Shown in pieces: positions 10,298 to 22,232 of a stretch of DNA of 64,000 nucleotides (the stretch's first letter is position 1; each line of letters begins with the position of its first letter). The stretch spans positions 4,481,017 through 4,545,016 of the forward strand of contig CM018052.1 in the NCBI GenBank assembly GCA_008638375.1, read 5' to 3'. The notes below the pieces were generated by a model, which saw nothing but the letters and a program-made list of their open reading frames with translations, had not been told where the DNA came from and did no database searches. The stretch comes from Nyssa sinensis (taxonomy: Eukaryota > Streptophyta > Magnoliopsida > Cornales > Nyssaceae). The translations under genes were made by a program, and so were the position numbers.

Positions 10298-13116
10298 TGT
10301 CACGCCCCAAATTTCCACAAACCTGGGGAGTGAGTGAAATGAAATAAGAAAAGTAAAGGAAAGGTCATTAAGGTGAATTCAATTAATCATGCATTCCTTC
10401 CCCCATGTTTCCCCAAAATTTGAAGTGAAGACTTGCCATTTAACTCAACCAAAATGGTCTCCTAATGTTGCTCAAGCATCTCTCCCAATTAATATTTAAA
10501 ATAGTTTAAGTCATGTTCAAAATGGCTTCTAAAATAGCCCACTTAATGTCTCTAAATATACCCTTGGATAATGGTCCAAATGGGCCTCAAACGTCCTTAA
10601 GGCATAGGCCAAGAATAAGTCCAAAAGGTCTACCAAAATTAGTCTAAGAAAGTGACCAAACATGGCCCAAAGGGTGGCCAAACATGGCCCAATAGGGTGC
10701 CCAAACATGGTCCAACAAAATGCCCAAACGTGGCTAAAAATGGTGGCTAAAGGGGCAGGTGTCAAGGGGTGTTAGGCTGGCAGCAGGTGGCAACATGCTG
10801 GGCGCATAAGCGTGCGTGCAAGGGGGCATGGCACGGCATAGCAGGCGCGCGCAAGGCACTTGGCACGTGCGCGGCTCACAGGCACGCGGGCGTGCTGGCG
10901 TGGACTGGCTTGCTCTATTTCACTGTAGCGACTGCAAGCTATTTTTCTGATTTCCTGCAGAATTACTGTTCATGGCTGCGAGCAAATTTCTCTGTTTTCA
11001 AAATTTTTTTCCAAGTTTTTCAAGCCAATTTCCTTCCATTTTTAGCCCATTTCCCCAAGGTTTCTAAACCCCCATTTTTGACACGTTTCCCACCTATTTA
11101 AAAGGTGTTTTACACACTTATCAATTCTTTTAATTTTTTCATAAAATTTTAGCATAACCTCCTTTGTTTTTCAAGCCTTTTTCCCACCTAATATTCACAA
11201 TACTTCATATGTATAAGTATGTCACAACCCACCCTCACTCGGTGGCCACAATTTATGTAAATTAAACATACCTCCCTTGTTTTCAATAAACACATCTAAT
11301 TGTCTCAATATACGCCTATGATGCTCATTAAATAAAGACATCCTACATATCAATTGGGTTTGTACCCTTACACTTTAAAATGGCCCAAGGCCTATAATCC
11401 ACTACTTTTCCAAACTGAATACAAGTCATTTGGGCTTATGCCCATAAATACAAAAATGTGCCCCAAGGGCCAAATGTCCATTCAAGTCCCTTTCTTCTTC
11501 TTCCTTCAAGACTTCCTCAAGTCTCAAGTACCGGGAACGTCATCTGTAATGTGATATCCTACGAATGGGTCAGCTCAACTACTGGTATGACAAAATGCTA
11601 ATGCAAGAAACAAAGTTAAGGCGTGGCATGTGTAAGTGTACATTTATAATCTACATGCCTTCTAATTCATTAACACAATACAAAGGTAATATGCGTGACA
11701 CACCCATGCAAACTCTATGCCACACCCATGTCTCATTTCACGGATTGCTCCCGTTGGTCAGCGAGTACCAATACCTGTGTTCACGGATCGCTCTCATTGG
11801 ATAAGAAGGCACCAATGCAATGCTCAATTTTGAGGTTTTCACCACAAGATCTACACCCTCATAATGCATAGCACCAAATGCTCAACCCACACTATGTTTT
11901 CAAAGGATTCACCATATGCTAATATACTTTGATTTCACCATGCAATAATACAATCTCAATGAAATATTTTATCAAACATATAGAGCATACTTTAAATAAT
12001 GCATTATACTTAAAGCAACAATAACCTTTAAACCATAAAACTTTGTCTACATGAACCTAGCATGTAATCCAATCAATTATACATATAAACATACCACACA
12101 TTCACAACCTTACACATTCTCAAAGATTGCACAAATACACAAAATACCAAACACATTGAATAAATCATAACTTCCAAACCACAAGAGTTTTTCTACATGA
12201 ACATAAGCTAGAATACAATGAATTAAACATATAGTCATGGTTCATGTTTGTCACTTACCAAATTTTCAAAGAATAGCAAAGAACACACAAGTACATAAAT
12301 GATCAATTCTAGGTTTTTCAAAGCAACTATATCCTAAGTAATTTTCTAACATTAAATAAACATATGAATCATTCAATCAACATGTAAATCACTCATAAAC
12401 TTTATCCTATTCCTTACTTAGCAAAATATCATAGCTAAAATGGTTTTTCTCAAACCGAGAGAGTTGTGTTCGCTGTGTAGCCTAACCGATCAGTGTGAAT
12501 ATAGGTCTTGACGAGAGAAAAAACTTCCTAAAAGGAAGCCTTGCAAGAATCTTGGCCCAAGAGTGTGTTTTGGTGGCTTAAAGCTTGGAGAACCTAGGGT
12601 TTTTCTTCACTTTTCTCCCATGCACGACTTCTACTTTGAATGTCAAACCAAAATATGAAAAAAATACACTAAGGGGCTGTATTTATAGTGGAGGGGCAAA
12701 GGTGCAAAATGACCCTTTTGCCCTTAATGAATTCGGGACCTCGTTACACTACAATCCATCCCGAAACGCCTCAATTCGATATTTTGTTTTAACCAAAGTT
12801 CTTAAAATTATTTTAAATGAATTTTTTCAAAAAATAAATTTTTTCCTGTGGCCGGGTTTGGCTGGTTCCACCTGAGTCACTCGAGACACCCTTTTGGTCC
12901 TGTTTTTGATACTGTCTCCGAATATGCTCAAGTTTTTATAGGAGGGGTATTTTAACATTATAAGTATATTTCTATTCTATGGCATACTCAAAATATGCTT
13001 CTAAACATGACGTATAGCTAAATGATGTATATATAGTGACCTACCGGCAAACAGTGCATGAATTGTGCTCTACCGGCAAAAATGAAAAATTTATCCTCAA
13101 TTTTCAGGTCTCTACA
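10298..13116 (-). repeat. 5' LTR of element A, 2819 bp
   Basis: Runs from TGTCACGCCCC to GGTCTCTACA. It contains a GGCCAAACATGGCC minisatellite (10650-10760) and a CpG-rich islet (10770-10910). The base words after it are AATTA, the presumed TSD, whose partner is outside the window. A second member of this family, in the opposite direction, is at 20226-27087. Confidence 0.87.
10650..10910. repeat. Palindromic GGCCA minisatellite and CpG-rich islet in LTR A
   Basis: Degenerate ~24-bp units built on GGCCAAACATGGCCCAA are followed by about 140 bp of very GC- and CpG-rich sequence (GGCGCGCGCAAGG, GTGCGCGGCTCAC). The reverse arrangement is present in LTR A2 at about 26519-26960, so this is an ancestral LTR component. 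Confidence 0.75.
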
Positions 13117-13406
13117 AATTAGAATTACTCAAAATTGTTCTATTTTTTTTTTTAAATCTTCCCAATTAGATAGATAAATCAAAAATCAAAAAATTAGAGT
13201 TGGGTCAACAATTTTAACATGTTCGTGTCAACTATAAATATAGCCTCTTGAGTCTCGATTCTTAGGTCAACCTAGGGAAAAATTATATCTATCATTTTAT
13301 CAGTTCCTCACTTCCTCCCAATGACCAACACGAACGATTCGATCCCACTTTCTTAGTTTCTCACTGATTGTGTTTTCTCTCCAATGACAACACTAGTAGG
13401 TATGTA

Positions 13407-13446
<40 letters not shown>

Positions 13447-14207
13447 ATATAGTTCTCTATTTTTATTCCTCTAAATTTCTGATATCTCTTATTCTATTTT
13501 TTCCCAAAAGGATTCTCTTCCTCTGTTCTATCTCCAATCTCTAACTTCAGCAGTCGCTAATAGCGAACCCGTATAGCTGTGGTAATTTTCATGCAATCAT
13601 CCTTGGGGATTTATTGTTTTATTTTAATATCTTCAATCTCCAACTCTGACTAGTTTATGTGTGTGCAATATCTTGGTTGTTTGTTGCCACCTATTCTAGT
13701 TCTAGAGTTGTTGTTCTATTTCTAACTTGCAATTTTGTGTTTTGATTATTTCAATTTGGTTGCTTTTATGTTGCTGGGTAGTTCCTAGTTTGGGTGTTGT
13801 TTGTGATTTTTGTGATTTGTGAGTAATAAAATCGTAACAAGAATGGCAACGGACTATTGGAACATTGTAAATGTGCCATGTGCCATCAACTTGAAGCCAA
13901 CCCATTTTGTGGTTGAAATATTTAATCAAATCCTTCAAATGATTATTTTTAGATTTTTTTTTGTTTGCTTTTCTCATATAAACTAACATCAGAATTTCTG
14001 TTTTTCATTTTTATTGCTTGATCCTAGAAAGCCTAAATAGTGATTTTTTAACAAATATTATGAAACTCCATAATAATTGTAGGGAAATGTGATTTTTTTT
14101 AAAGATTTTTTAATATTTTCCCTAATTTAATTTATTATTAATAGTTATTAATAAATATACTTATTACATAATTATGATATTATGGTTCGATTCCGGTTGA
14201 ACCAATA
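13117..14207 (+). other. Non-LTR segment with promoter-like and splice-like signals, possibly a broken host gene 5' end
   Basis: I do not recognise this segment. It has a TATAAATA box at about 13235, then a CT-rich leader, ATGACAACACTAG at about 13384 followed by a donor-like GGTATGT, a (CT)n tract (13409-13443), and an acceptor-like CTAACTTCAG near 13550. A later stretch, 13843-13940, opens with ATGGCAACGGAC and reads about 30 codons (MATDYWNIVNVPCAINLKPT onward) without matching a family I know. Stops follow the putative splice, so at best it is a fragment. It could also be old element interior. Confidence 0.25.
13409..13443. repeat. (CT)n microsatellite
   Basis: An uninterrupted CT dinucleotide run just after a donor-like GGTATGT. 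Confidence 0.95.
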
Positions 14208-16161
14208 TGTCACGCCCCGAATTCCCGCGAACCCGAGGCGCGACTGAACGAACAGAAAGTAAATAAAATATAAAGTAAATAAAGGACAATCTAACGGATT
14301 CAACCCAAACTTACATTCATTTCTTTCAATGTACATCCATGTAAAGCACAGTCAATCAAAACATTCAACATGTCATTCGGGGTTAAGCCCTACATCACAA
14401 AACATGCCCCAACGGACCAAATATCCTCCTAAGTTCATATCTCCTCCACTCTGCAAGACTTCCTCAAGTCTCAAGTACCGGGAGCGTCATTTGAAATGTT
14501 GCCCCATGAATGGGTCAGCTTAACTGCTGGTACAATATAATGTTAATGCAAGAAACAAAATTAAGGGCGTGGCATGTGCAAGTATACAGTTATATCTACA
14601 TGTCATTCAATATCATCATACAACGTACTAGCAATAATCTACATGTCATCCAACTCATTAACATAATTTCAGGTGGGACATGTGCAAGTGTACATTTATC
14701 TCTACATGCATTATAAATTATCCATGCAATGTAATAACAATAATTCAGATGCTTTCCAAATCGTCCATGCCACGTAATAACAATAATCCACATGCCATCC
14801 ATGTTATTTATGCAATGTAGTGACAATGCCCATGAAACACCCACACCACTCTATGCCACAATCATGTCAAATCTATGCCATGTCCATGTCTCATTTTCGG
14901 AACACATCCGATGGAAGCTGAGTACCATGTCTCGTTTTCAAAACACATCTGATGGAAACTGAGTACCATATCTCATTTTCAGAACACATCTGATGGAAGC
15001 TGAGTACCATATCTCGTTTTCAGAACACATCTGATGGAAGCTGAGTACTATGTTTAGCACCATGTGCTCAACCCACACTATGCTTTCGATGTATCACATT
15101 ATGCTAGTATGCCTTGATTCTATCATGCAATAATACAATCTCAGATAAGCAATTTTACCAACACATAGAGCATGCTTTTAAACAATGTATTCCACTTAAA
15201 GCAATCACAACATCTGAATAACAAAACATCTTCCACATGAATGTATGCAATACATGATCAACGAAAATACATACTCAAGCCATGTGTTCAAAATCTTAAC
15301 AACTCTCAAAAAATATAGATCACGTACAACCCAACACAGAGAACAAATCATATCTCCATAGAGCAGCAAGAAGCACATAAGTAACGTAAACAATTAACTC
15401 AAGATTTCATAGTTTTAAAGCAACATTCCTTATGTGATTTTCTGACATTAAACAATTAAATATATGATCCATTCAATCAACATGCAAATCATTCCTAAAC
15501 TTAATTCTATTTCTTACTTAGCACAATATATCGTACCTGACAGGTTGGTCTCAACCCTAAGAAGTCGTGCTCGTAGCGTAGTGGCTAGCAGTGAAATGTA
15601 GAAGGTCAGACTGTCTTCTCTCTGCCTTTCGGAGTCCCTAAAATCACAAAAATGCAACTCAGTTCGTTTGTTACTTGAATGATATTATTCATCAAATTTT
15701 ATGTCTTTATTCTATGAGTTTTTATTTTGCCAAATTAAACTCTATTGTTAAGTCCGGAACGTCAAAGAAAATAGGTTTGGGCTTTCGCGGAATTTAATTT
15801 GAACGTTCAGGCTAAAAAGGGTAAAATAGTCATTTGGCACTTTCACGGTTTCCCATTTCCCGAGACCTCTTCTCGTAAATCGAACTTCATAGTTGAGTCC
15901 GGAATATTCAAAATAGTAAGCCTTCACTATTTTTTTACTCAATTTGGAGTTCGTTTAACTTTGTTTTTACTTAAGGGCATTTTGGTAATTTTCAAGGGTT
16001 CTACGGGTCTTTTATTTTTTTGGATGTCATCTCGCTCATGGACCCCACCATTGGTCTTAGGAGGTCCAAGATAGTAAGAAAACATATATGACTTGTCGTA
16101 TTTGGGCTTTGGACCATTTCGGGGCATTTAATTTAATTAAATAAATTTAATTTGTTAAATG

Positions 16162-16202
<41 letters not shown>

Positions 16203-17154
16203 GGGCATAAAAGGACACGGGATTGTCCTGTCCAAACTGGTCACGCGCCCCTTCTCCCACACAGGTTCAAAACTCGGCAGCCGCATATGTATCCCACCCC
16301 CTTTTTTATTTTATTTAACTTTTTTTGAATCTATTGGGCCTAAGACCAACAGGCCCAAATCTCCTTTTAATTTAAAACCAACCCAACTAAGAGCCCAACC
16401 ATTTTTAAAACTAAAACGGCCCAACTGTTTGAAACAAAAACAGGTCCCAATCTAAAATCAGATCGGCCCACGTCGCCCCCCGATCTTTCGACGGCTCTCC
16501 GGTCGTCTCCCCCGACCACGATCGCCGGAACCGCGATCAAGCCCCTTATTTTTCTCTCCATTTTTACGTTCAGAATTCTTGGTTTTTACGCCAAAATAAT
16601 CCTTGGACCCTCAGGAACGTTTTAAAATCAGTTTTAGCCCCTAACAGCCCTACTCCCCGTCACCCAGGCCGGTTTTCTGGCCAAAAAAACTCAGTTTTCC
16701 GATGACTTATTTTCTTTACATTTCATGTCCAGTTCTTAACTGTTTTGACCTATTTCTTTTCTGAATTATTTTTTGCATCAAGTAAGAACACACTCCTATT
16801 ATTTGAACTGAGTTTGAAGTATAGAATTAGAGGAACCCGAAGCATGCCATGAGCCTACAACTAGGCTTTTCTGCCTCTTCATGGCATCATTCCAAGTGGT
16901 TCTTTTTGCATTATTCTTTATATTTCATGCACAATATAACCCTATGCGTCATAATAACTAACATGCTTTCTAAATATTAAAACAGAATCTAAACACACAC
17001 CTGTTCTGGTTTTCTTGGATTGCTGTATCCTCTTCTCTCTTCTGCCCCAGCCTTTTGATCCCTCTCAACACTCTCTCAGTGCCTCATTCAATCTTTTTGT
17101 TTTCTTTTTAACTCAAAATACTCTTATGGATATTCACAAACAACCCAACCGAAC

Positions 17155-17200
<46 letters not shown>

Positions 17201-17741
17201 TTTCAACTCTGAGTTTCCCCATATGCACACACAATCCACACTGTACACACTGCACCAACACTTACACACCCAATCCCTACACCCCTGATTTCTTCCCCAT
17301 TCTTTTTCTGATTTCCCACTCCCCTTTTCAGTTTTCTTTCTTGCCCCTACAGCAATACATTTAATGCATTGCTTGCAAGCTTGGCCTTTCACATATATAT
17401 ATATATATATATTTATACATATATTATATTTCACACACCCCCACACTCGCCCACACACACTGCACACATCCAGTGCACACACCCACTTGCACAAGCTGTT
17501 ATGCACCACTTGTGTGTATATATATATATATATATACATGTACATATATATATATATAATACATAATGTCACACACATATGCATATATACATATACTCAT
17601 TCTACTATACATATACATACACATATCTACTCATATTTGCATAATGTAATTAAATTAAATTAAATTAAAAGTAATTAAGATCCAAAGAAATTTAAATATT
17701 GCCAAAAAAAAAATTTACTCCAAAAATTTTGGATCTTTACA
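14208..17741 (-). mobile_element. Complete solo LTR, chimeric between A and B families (3534 bp)
   Basis: Bounded by TGTCACGCCCCG and GGATCTTTACA and flanked by the exact 5-bp duplication CAATA (14203-14207 and 17742-17746), so it is one insertion. Its left 1.4 kb resembles LTR A (the CAAGTCTCAAGTACCGGGAG block, the GGGTCAGCT block, the AACCCACACTATG block). From about 15660 on it resembles LTR B (GAGTCCGGAACGTC modules, the (TA)n at 16160-16198, (CT)n at 17161-17208 and TA tracts near 17396 and 17518). Low-complexity frames across the microsatellites are not genes. Confidence 0.88.
14885..15048. repeat. Four-copy 41-bp tandem repeat
   Basis: Units start CATGTCTC or CATATCTC and end GCTGAGTAC (ACTGAGTAC in one unit) at 14885, 14926, 14967 and 15008, with only a few base differences. 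LTR A has a two-copy counterpart near 300-360. Confidence 0.92.
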
Positions 17742-17790
17742 CAATAACCCATGACCCAATCATTTTCTCGGTTCAATGAACAAGTTTGGG

Positions 17791-18031
17791 TTTCTAGATC
17801 CACACATTGTTTTGTGTCACCTGGATTTGCTTTTAAGATGAATATAGTTGATGAACCCCTGAACTATTTACTATCTGTATCTATGTTATATGGTGTTCCA
17901 TTATTAGGGATTGTAGTAGATAAGAATTGTGATGACATAATAGGTGATCATGAATTATTAGTGGACTTAATTTGTTTGGAGATGAGAAATTTTGATATGA
18001 TTCTAGTTGTGGATTGGCTATCCGCCAATCA
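17791..18031 (+). pseudogene. pol: Tekay-type retropepsin fragment (segment 1 of a split pol)
   Basis: The plus-strand frame reads STHCFVSPGFAFKM, then LLSVSMLYGVPL, GDHELLVDLICLEM and MILVVDWLSANH. This is the retropepsin of Tekay/Del-type Ty3/gypsy elements, from just after the active-site loop to the conserved DWL motif. The catalytic D-S/T-G triplet is not there: the positions before STH read VSR. The frame is cut at 18031 by LTR C and resumes, after the TSD, at 30934. It opens in unrelated sequence before about 17790, so the N-terminal part is lost. It is old and non-functional, but it shows the host layer of the stack and its direction. Confidence 0.8.
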
Positions 18032-21000
18032 TGTCACACCCCGAATCCGTGAGCGTGAATAGAAAAGAAAAAGAAAAAGGAATAGAAGGAGAGATTCACA
18101 AGCGTTTCACTCAAAATACCCATTTGAGATTTTCTAATAATCTCTTATTGACCACAACATCTTCCATTTATGTATTTTTATCCATTTGTTTAGAATTTTG
18201 AAAGACAAATGGGATTAAATGAAGTTAGGCTTTAATGGTTTCAATTTTAGCATAAATTTCTTTTAATGTTGACTTGAAATGAGTATATTGTAATCTATTT
18301 TATATGACTTGAGTAGTTAATAACTCCTAAAAATTGGTTGGAATATATTTAAAACAATAAAAATTAAAAAAAAAAAATAAATAAAAATGTTAGAAAACTT
18401 GGATGAACATTAACCTCGAAAAGTTACTGTTCGCCAGTGGCTAAAAATGAACAGTAACATCAAGGTGTTTATTAGTAGCTAAAATTTAGTTTTCTACAAA
18501 ATCCTAGGCAAAACACCCTTGTTCAAATTCAGTTTTCTCTCAATCCACATGACGGTTTGCCATGAAACTTTCCAGGCTTTTCCTAAATAAATCTAGTTTC
18601 CAAATCAATTGGAATCACCCAAAAATTCAAAGAAAAACTACTGTTATTGTCAAAACAATGCACTGAGGTCAGATTTTGCACACTTGGGAAAAAATCAGCA
18701 TAACTCTCTCATTTTAAAACATTCTAGGCTTATAATATATTAAATAAAGCCAAGACATAGGACTATCTAACCATATAAACCTCATAAATTTATTCCAAAA
18801 GATCAACCCATTATAGTCTTCGACAGTGGACAGATCTGTAGAAAAGAAAAATCTACTAAAACAAAAATAAGTGTTCTAACATATCATTAGTCTTTTTCTT
18901 ATGTCTCTTACAACTGAAAAGAAATCATGCGATTTCATAACAAACCTTAAGAACATGCTTTTCATACATATAAATCATATGGTCAACATTCATACTTACC
19001 AAAATTGTTTTACGAATCAAATTACACTTACATAAACATTACAAAATAAGGCCTAAACAAAAGCCATCACCTTTCATTTCCAAAACACAATTCAACTATC
19101 ATGAGAGTGTGCATGCATCTTCAAAACCATTCCAACAATTTTTCTGCACTAGGTACCTAAAATTTTTGTATCCATATAGGAGTGAGCAAAATCACAGCTC
19201 AGTAGAAAAATAAACTTTCTTCAAGACAATGAGGTTTAAAAACAACACATACCTTATTCACGTTTATAAATGCATAAATATGATTTGAAGTAGAACAATT
19301 ATTGCACATTCAATTCATAAGATTATCCCTTTATTTCATTTTTGGAAACAACACCCTTACATTTCAAGGTCTCTAACAACAACAACCTATAAATAATGGG
19401 ATTGATTTTGCCGTAGCCCGATCTTAGCTGAAAAAGTAATGACACATAGCCCACCTTTAGGGCCTCCTGCAGGGATTTAGGGATTCATAACCCATAAGAT
19501 CACAATGCCCTCTATATCTCTAGGTGAGTCACCATGACTAACCCTAGGGGGTGAAATGCCCATAGTGTCACGACCCGCAACCTGGCCTATGCAGATTAGG
19601 GGTTCATGATCGGCCACCAAGACCTTTCAATGATCATAACACCATTCTAATTTCCATTTAATCAATCACAGCGGAATAAATTTTTTTCTCTTTTCACATC
19701 CACAAGGTAAGCTACATAACTAGATCAGTTAATTAAATATCATCACTGAAAGACATAATTTCCAAGTCAAAAAGCAGTATAACGTTATACAAATTTTAAT
19801 ACACAGTATCCAAAAGCTGTCTAGTCTATCTTCGATCAATGACTCATAAAAAAAAACTCGCTTCATCACTTACGCACTTATCCTGCATCACCTGAAAGCA
19901 AGTTTGTCTAGTCCTCACTTGAAAACATGGTAAACATCTATAATGAGCTCGACGGCTCTGTGAGTATTCCATAACATGCCAAGGGTTTCAAAACTACTAT
20001 GTAGTTTATTCTGAAATGTCTATACTCATATGGAATTAGAATACATCATATCAAAGTACATTAGATCAGAAAATAGTATCAAAGTCATTTTTAATAAATC
20101 TCAATTCAATCACAGTCGTAAATCAATAATCAATAACCTAGCTCAATCATAATAATGATTCAATAACATAGTTTGATAAAAATGGTCAATATTGTAATTC
20201 AATCACGGTTATGGTTCAAAGTCATTGTAAAGATCTAAAAAATCAGGATAAAGTTTTCGTTTTTGCCGGTAGGGCACTATTCATGTACTATTTGGGCCCT
20301 ATTCATGTAATTTTTGTTGGGAGGGCACTATATATGCATCACTTAGACATAAGTCATGTTTAGAGACATAATTTGAGTATTCCATGGAAGGTAAATATGC
20401 TTATAATGTTAAAATACACTTCCTATGAGAATTTGAGCCTAATCAGAGATAGTTTAAAAAATAGACAAAAAAGGGCATCCCGGGTGGACCCGGCCGCACC
20501 CGTCAACAAGAGAAAATAATTTTTTTAGAAAAAGATCATTTAAAATAATTTTAAGAACTTTAGTTAAAGCAGAATATCGAATTGAGGCATTTCGGGATGG
20601 GTTGTAGTGCAACGAGGTCCCGCAGCTCATTAAGGACAAAATGGTCTTTTCACCCTTTGACCCCTTTAGTATAAATATAACTCTTGAGAGTTAAATTTCT
20701 CAGAATTGGTCTAAGAATATACTGCAGCTTGTTCTTGGAAAGAAAAGGTGAAGAAAACCTAAGTTTTCCAACTTTCTACCTTCCAAAACTCATCTCTAGC
20801 CTTGGAATCTCTCAAGGTTTCTGTCACATCCCAAAACCCACCTTATGCAGATTTAGGACATGGGACCGGCCAATTAGGCACCCATTGGATTTTTTTTCTT
20901 GAAAATTAAAATGCCGACGGTAATCCTAACCACAGGTCATTCACTTGTAACTTCCAAGTATAATGCATTCGATACATATAAGTTAAGCAGCGAAAATTAA

Positions 21001-21932
21001 CAAGGGGAATGCATATTCACTTGGCAGAGCAACTAGTTACATCCATAGTTGATATTACATAGTTTGGTTACAAAATTCATGCCATCGTACATTCGGTTAT
21101 ACAAAAATATCCAAAATGAGATGGGATACAAAAATGGAATTATGTTCTTAAGTTCTTCAGAATAATCCCCTAGGTTCCCAACCGGCTAATCCTGGCCGCT
21201 AGATCCTTCACTTGAAAAATGTTAGGGAATGGGGTGAGCTTCGAAAAACTCAGTGAGTAAGACGGGTTCCCTGTCATGGGTTTCAAAACCAGTTCTTGCT
21301 TATATAGCACACGGACGATTCAGAATATTTCAGAAATAACAGTTCTATAAATCCATTTAAATACAGTTTTAGTAAAATAAAATCGAACAGACAGGATGTC
21401 AATGTATCAATCAGGAGTATAAGTAATATAATCAAAGAACGGAATAGATCAGTGCTGAGCGGAACAAAACAACAAAATAGAATAATGCCAATTAATTAGT
21501 ACAATATACTTATGCCATATCACTCAAGACTGGAATGGTACCAGGAGTAAGATGCAACAATACGGAACAGGTGTGAAACAACTATATGTATATAACAGAA
21601 CAAAATAGAAGAGCCAGACAGAATAAAATCATGCATTCAAGTATATGTGTTTAAACAGTGTAATATGTAAAATGGTATAGTGAATCAAAATACAGTATCT
21701 AGACAGTGTAACTTATATACCAAGTCAGAAGTTTCAAGTTACTCACGTTTAGGTCTCGGAGTGGGTGCTACAGTTTGTGCCTTCCTATCTCTTTTAAGCC
21801 TAAAACAAATTTAAAAATTCCATCAACTTGTGATCGTAATCTATTCTTAGGCTGTGTAAGTCTATCTCGTTGATGGGTTCTATTCATTCAGAATTGGACT
21901 AACTCATAGTGATTTACTCATAGATGTTACCT

Positions 21933-22232
21933 TTAAAGCATTTCATTTAGGGTCTTAGTGTTTTCCCTTTCTTCTTCCTCTTTTAGAGCTTTCTCAACCA
22001 GCCTTCTGGCAGCTGCCTCTTTCATTAGTTGTCCCATCGGGACGATGGGAGTTTTGTAAATAAAGGGCCTAACGGAGACGATCTCAGTCGTTTTAGCAAT
22101 CCTTATCTTCTTGGCAATTACTTTTTGTTGCCACAGCAAGTCTTCCATGAATTCTTGCTGCTTTCTATCTACTACTTTCTGAGCCTTGGTCATGATTGTA
22201 AATTCCTTTTGTTTCTTATCCTTTTCATCCAT
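21933..22232 (-). CDS. Unrecognised 99-residue charged coiled-coil frame inside LTR B2
   Basis: The frame opens at ATG 22232 (MDEKDKKQKEFTIMTKAQKV) and ends NTKTLNEML. It is rich in Lys, Glu, Gln and Arg, with heptad-like hydrophobics (FMEDLLWQQKVIAKKIRI) and a charged tail (RRLVEKALKEEEERE), and looks like a real protein segment rather than random AT-rich DNA. Flanking LTR sequence aligns with the other B LTR (GTTTTAACCTAAAAC here versus 5897 onward), but the segment itself has no counterpart in LTR 4324-8370 or in G. It may be a captured host exon or a piece of another element. I do not recognise the family, and it has no promoter of its own that I can see. Confidence 0.35.
   Translation of the reverse strand: MDEKDKKQKEFTIMTKAQKVVDRKQQEFMEDLLWQQKVIAKKIRIAKTTEIVSVRPFIYKTPIVPMGQLMKEAAARRLVEKALKEEEERENTKTLNEML

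Larger units (their letters stand above)
1..13116 (-). mobile_element. Element A: LTR retrotransposon with 2.8-kb LTRs, interior gutted and re-invaded
   Basis: Window positions 1-1682 match 11437-13116, the latter being the inner-to-outer part of a full LTR at 10298-13116. A primer-binding site complementary to initiator tRNA-Met (TGGTATCAGAGC on the minus strand, 10283-10294) lies 3 bp inside the right LTR, and a purine-rich tract (minus strand) abuts the left LTR at 1683. The element therefore reads on the minus strand, with its 5' LTR on the right. Its interior keeps only 1683-1939 and 8371-10297; element B occupies the rest and no pol remains. The left end and its TSD are outside the window. 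By eye the two LTRs differ by roughly 4-5%, so it is not recent. Confidence 0.85.

Noticed and set aside
17108..17584. 158-codon minus-strand open frame with RERERE and IYIYIY runs
   Set aside because: Made by CT and TA microsatellites in a solo LTR; the same type of frame appears at 23940-24275 and 29443-29748.
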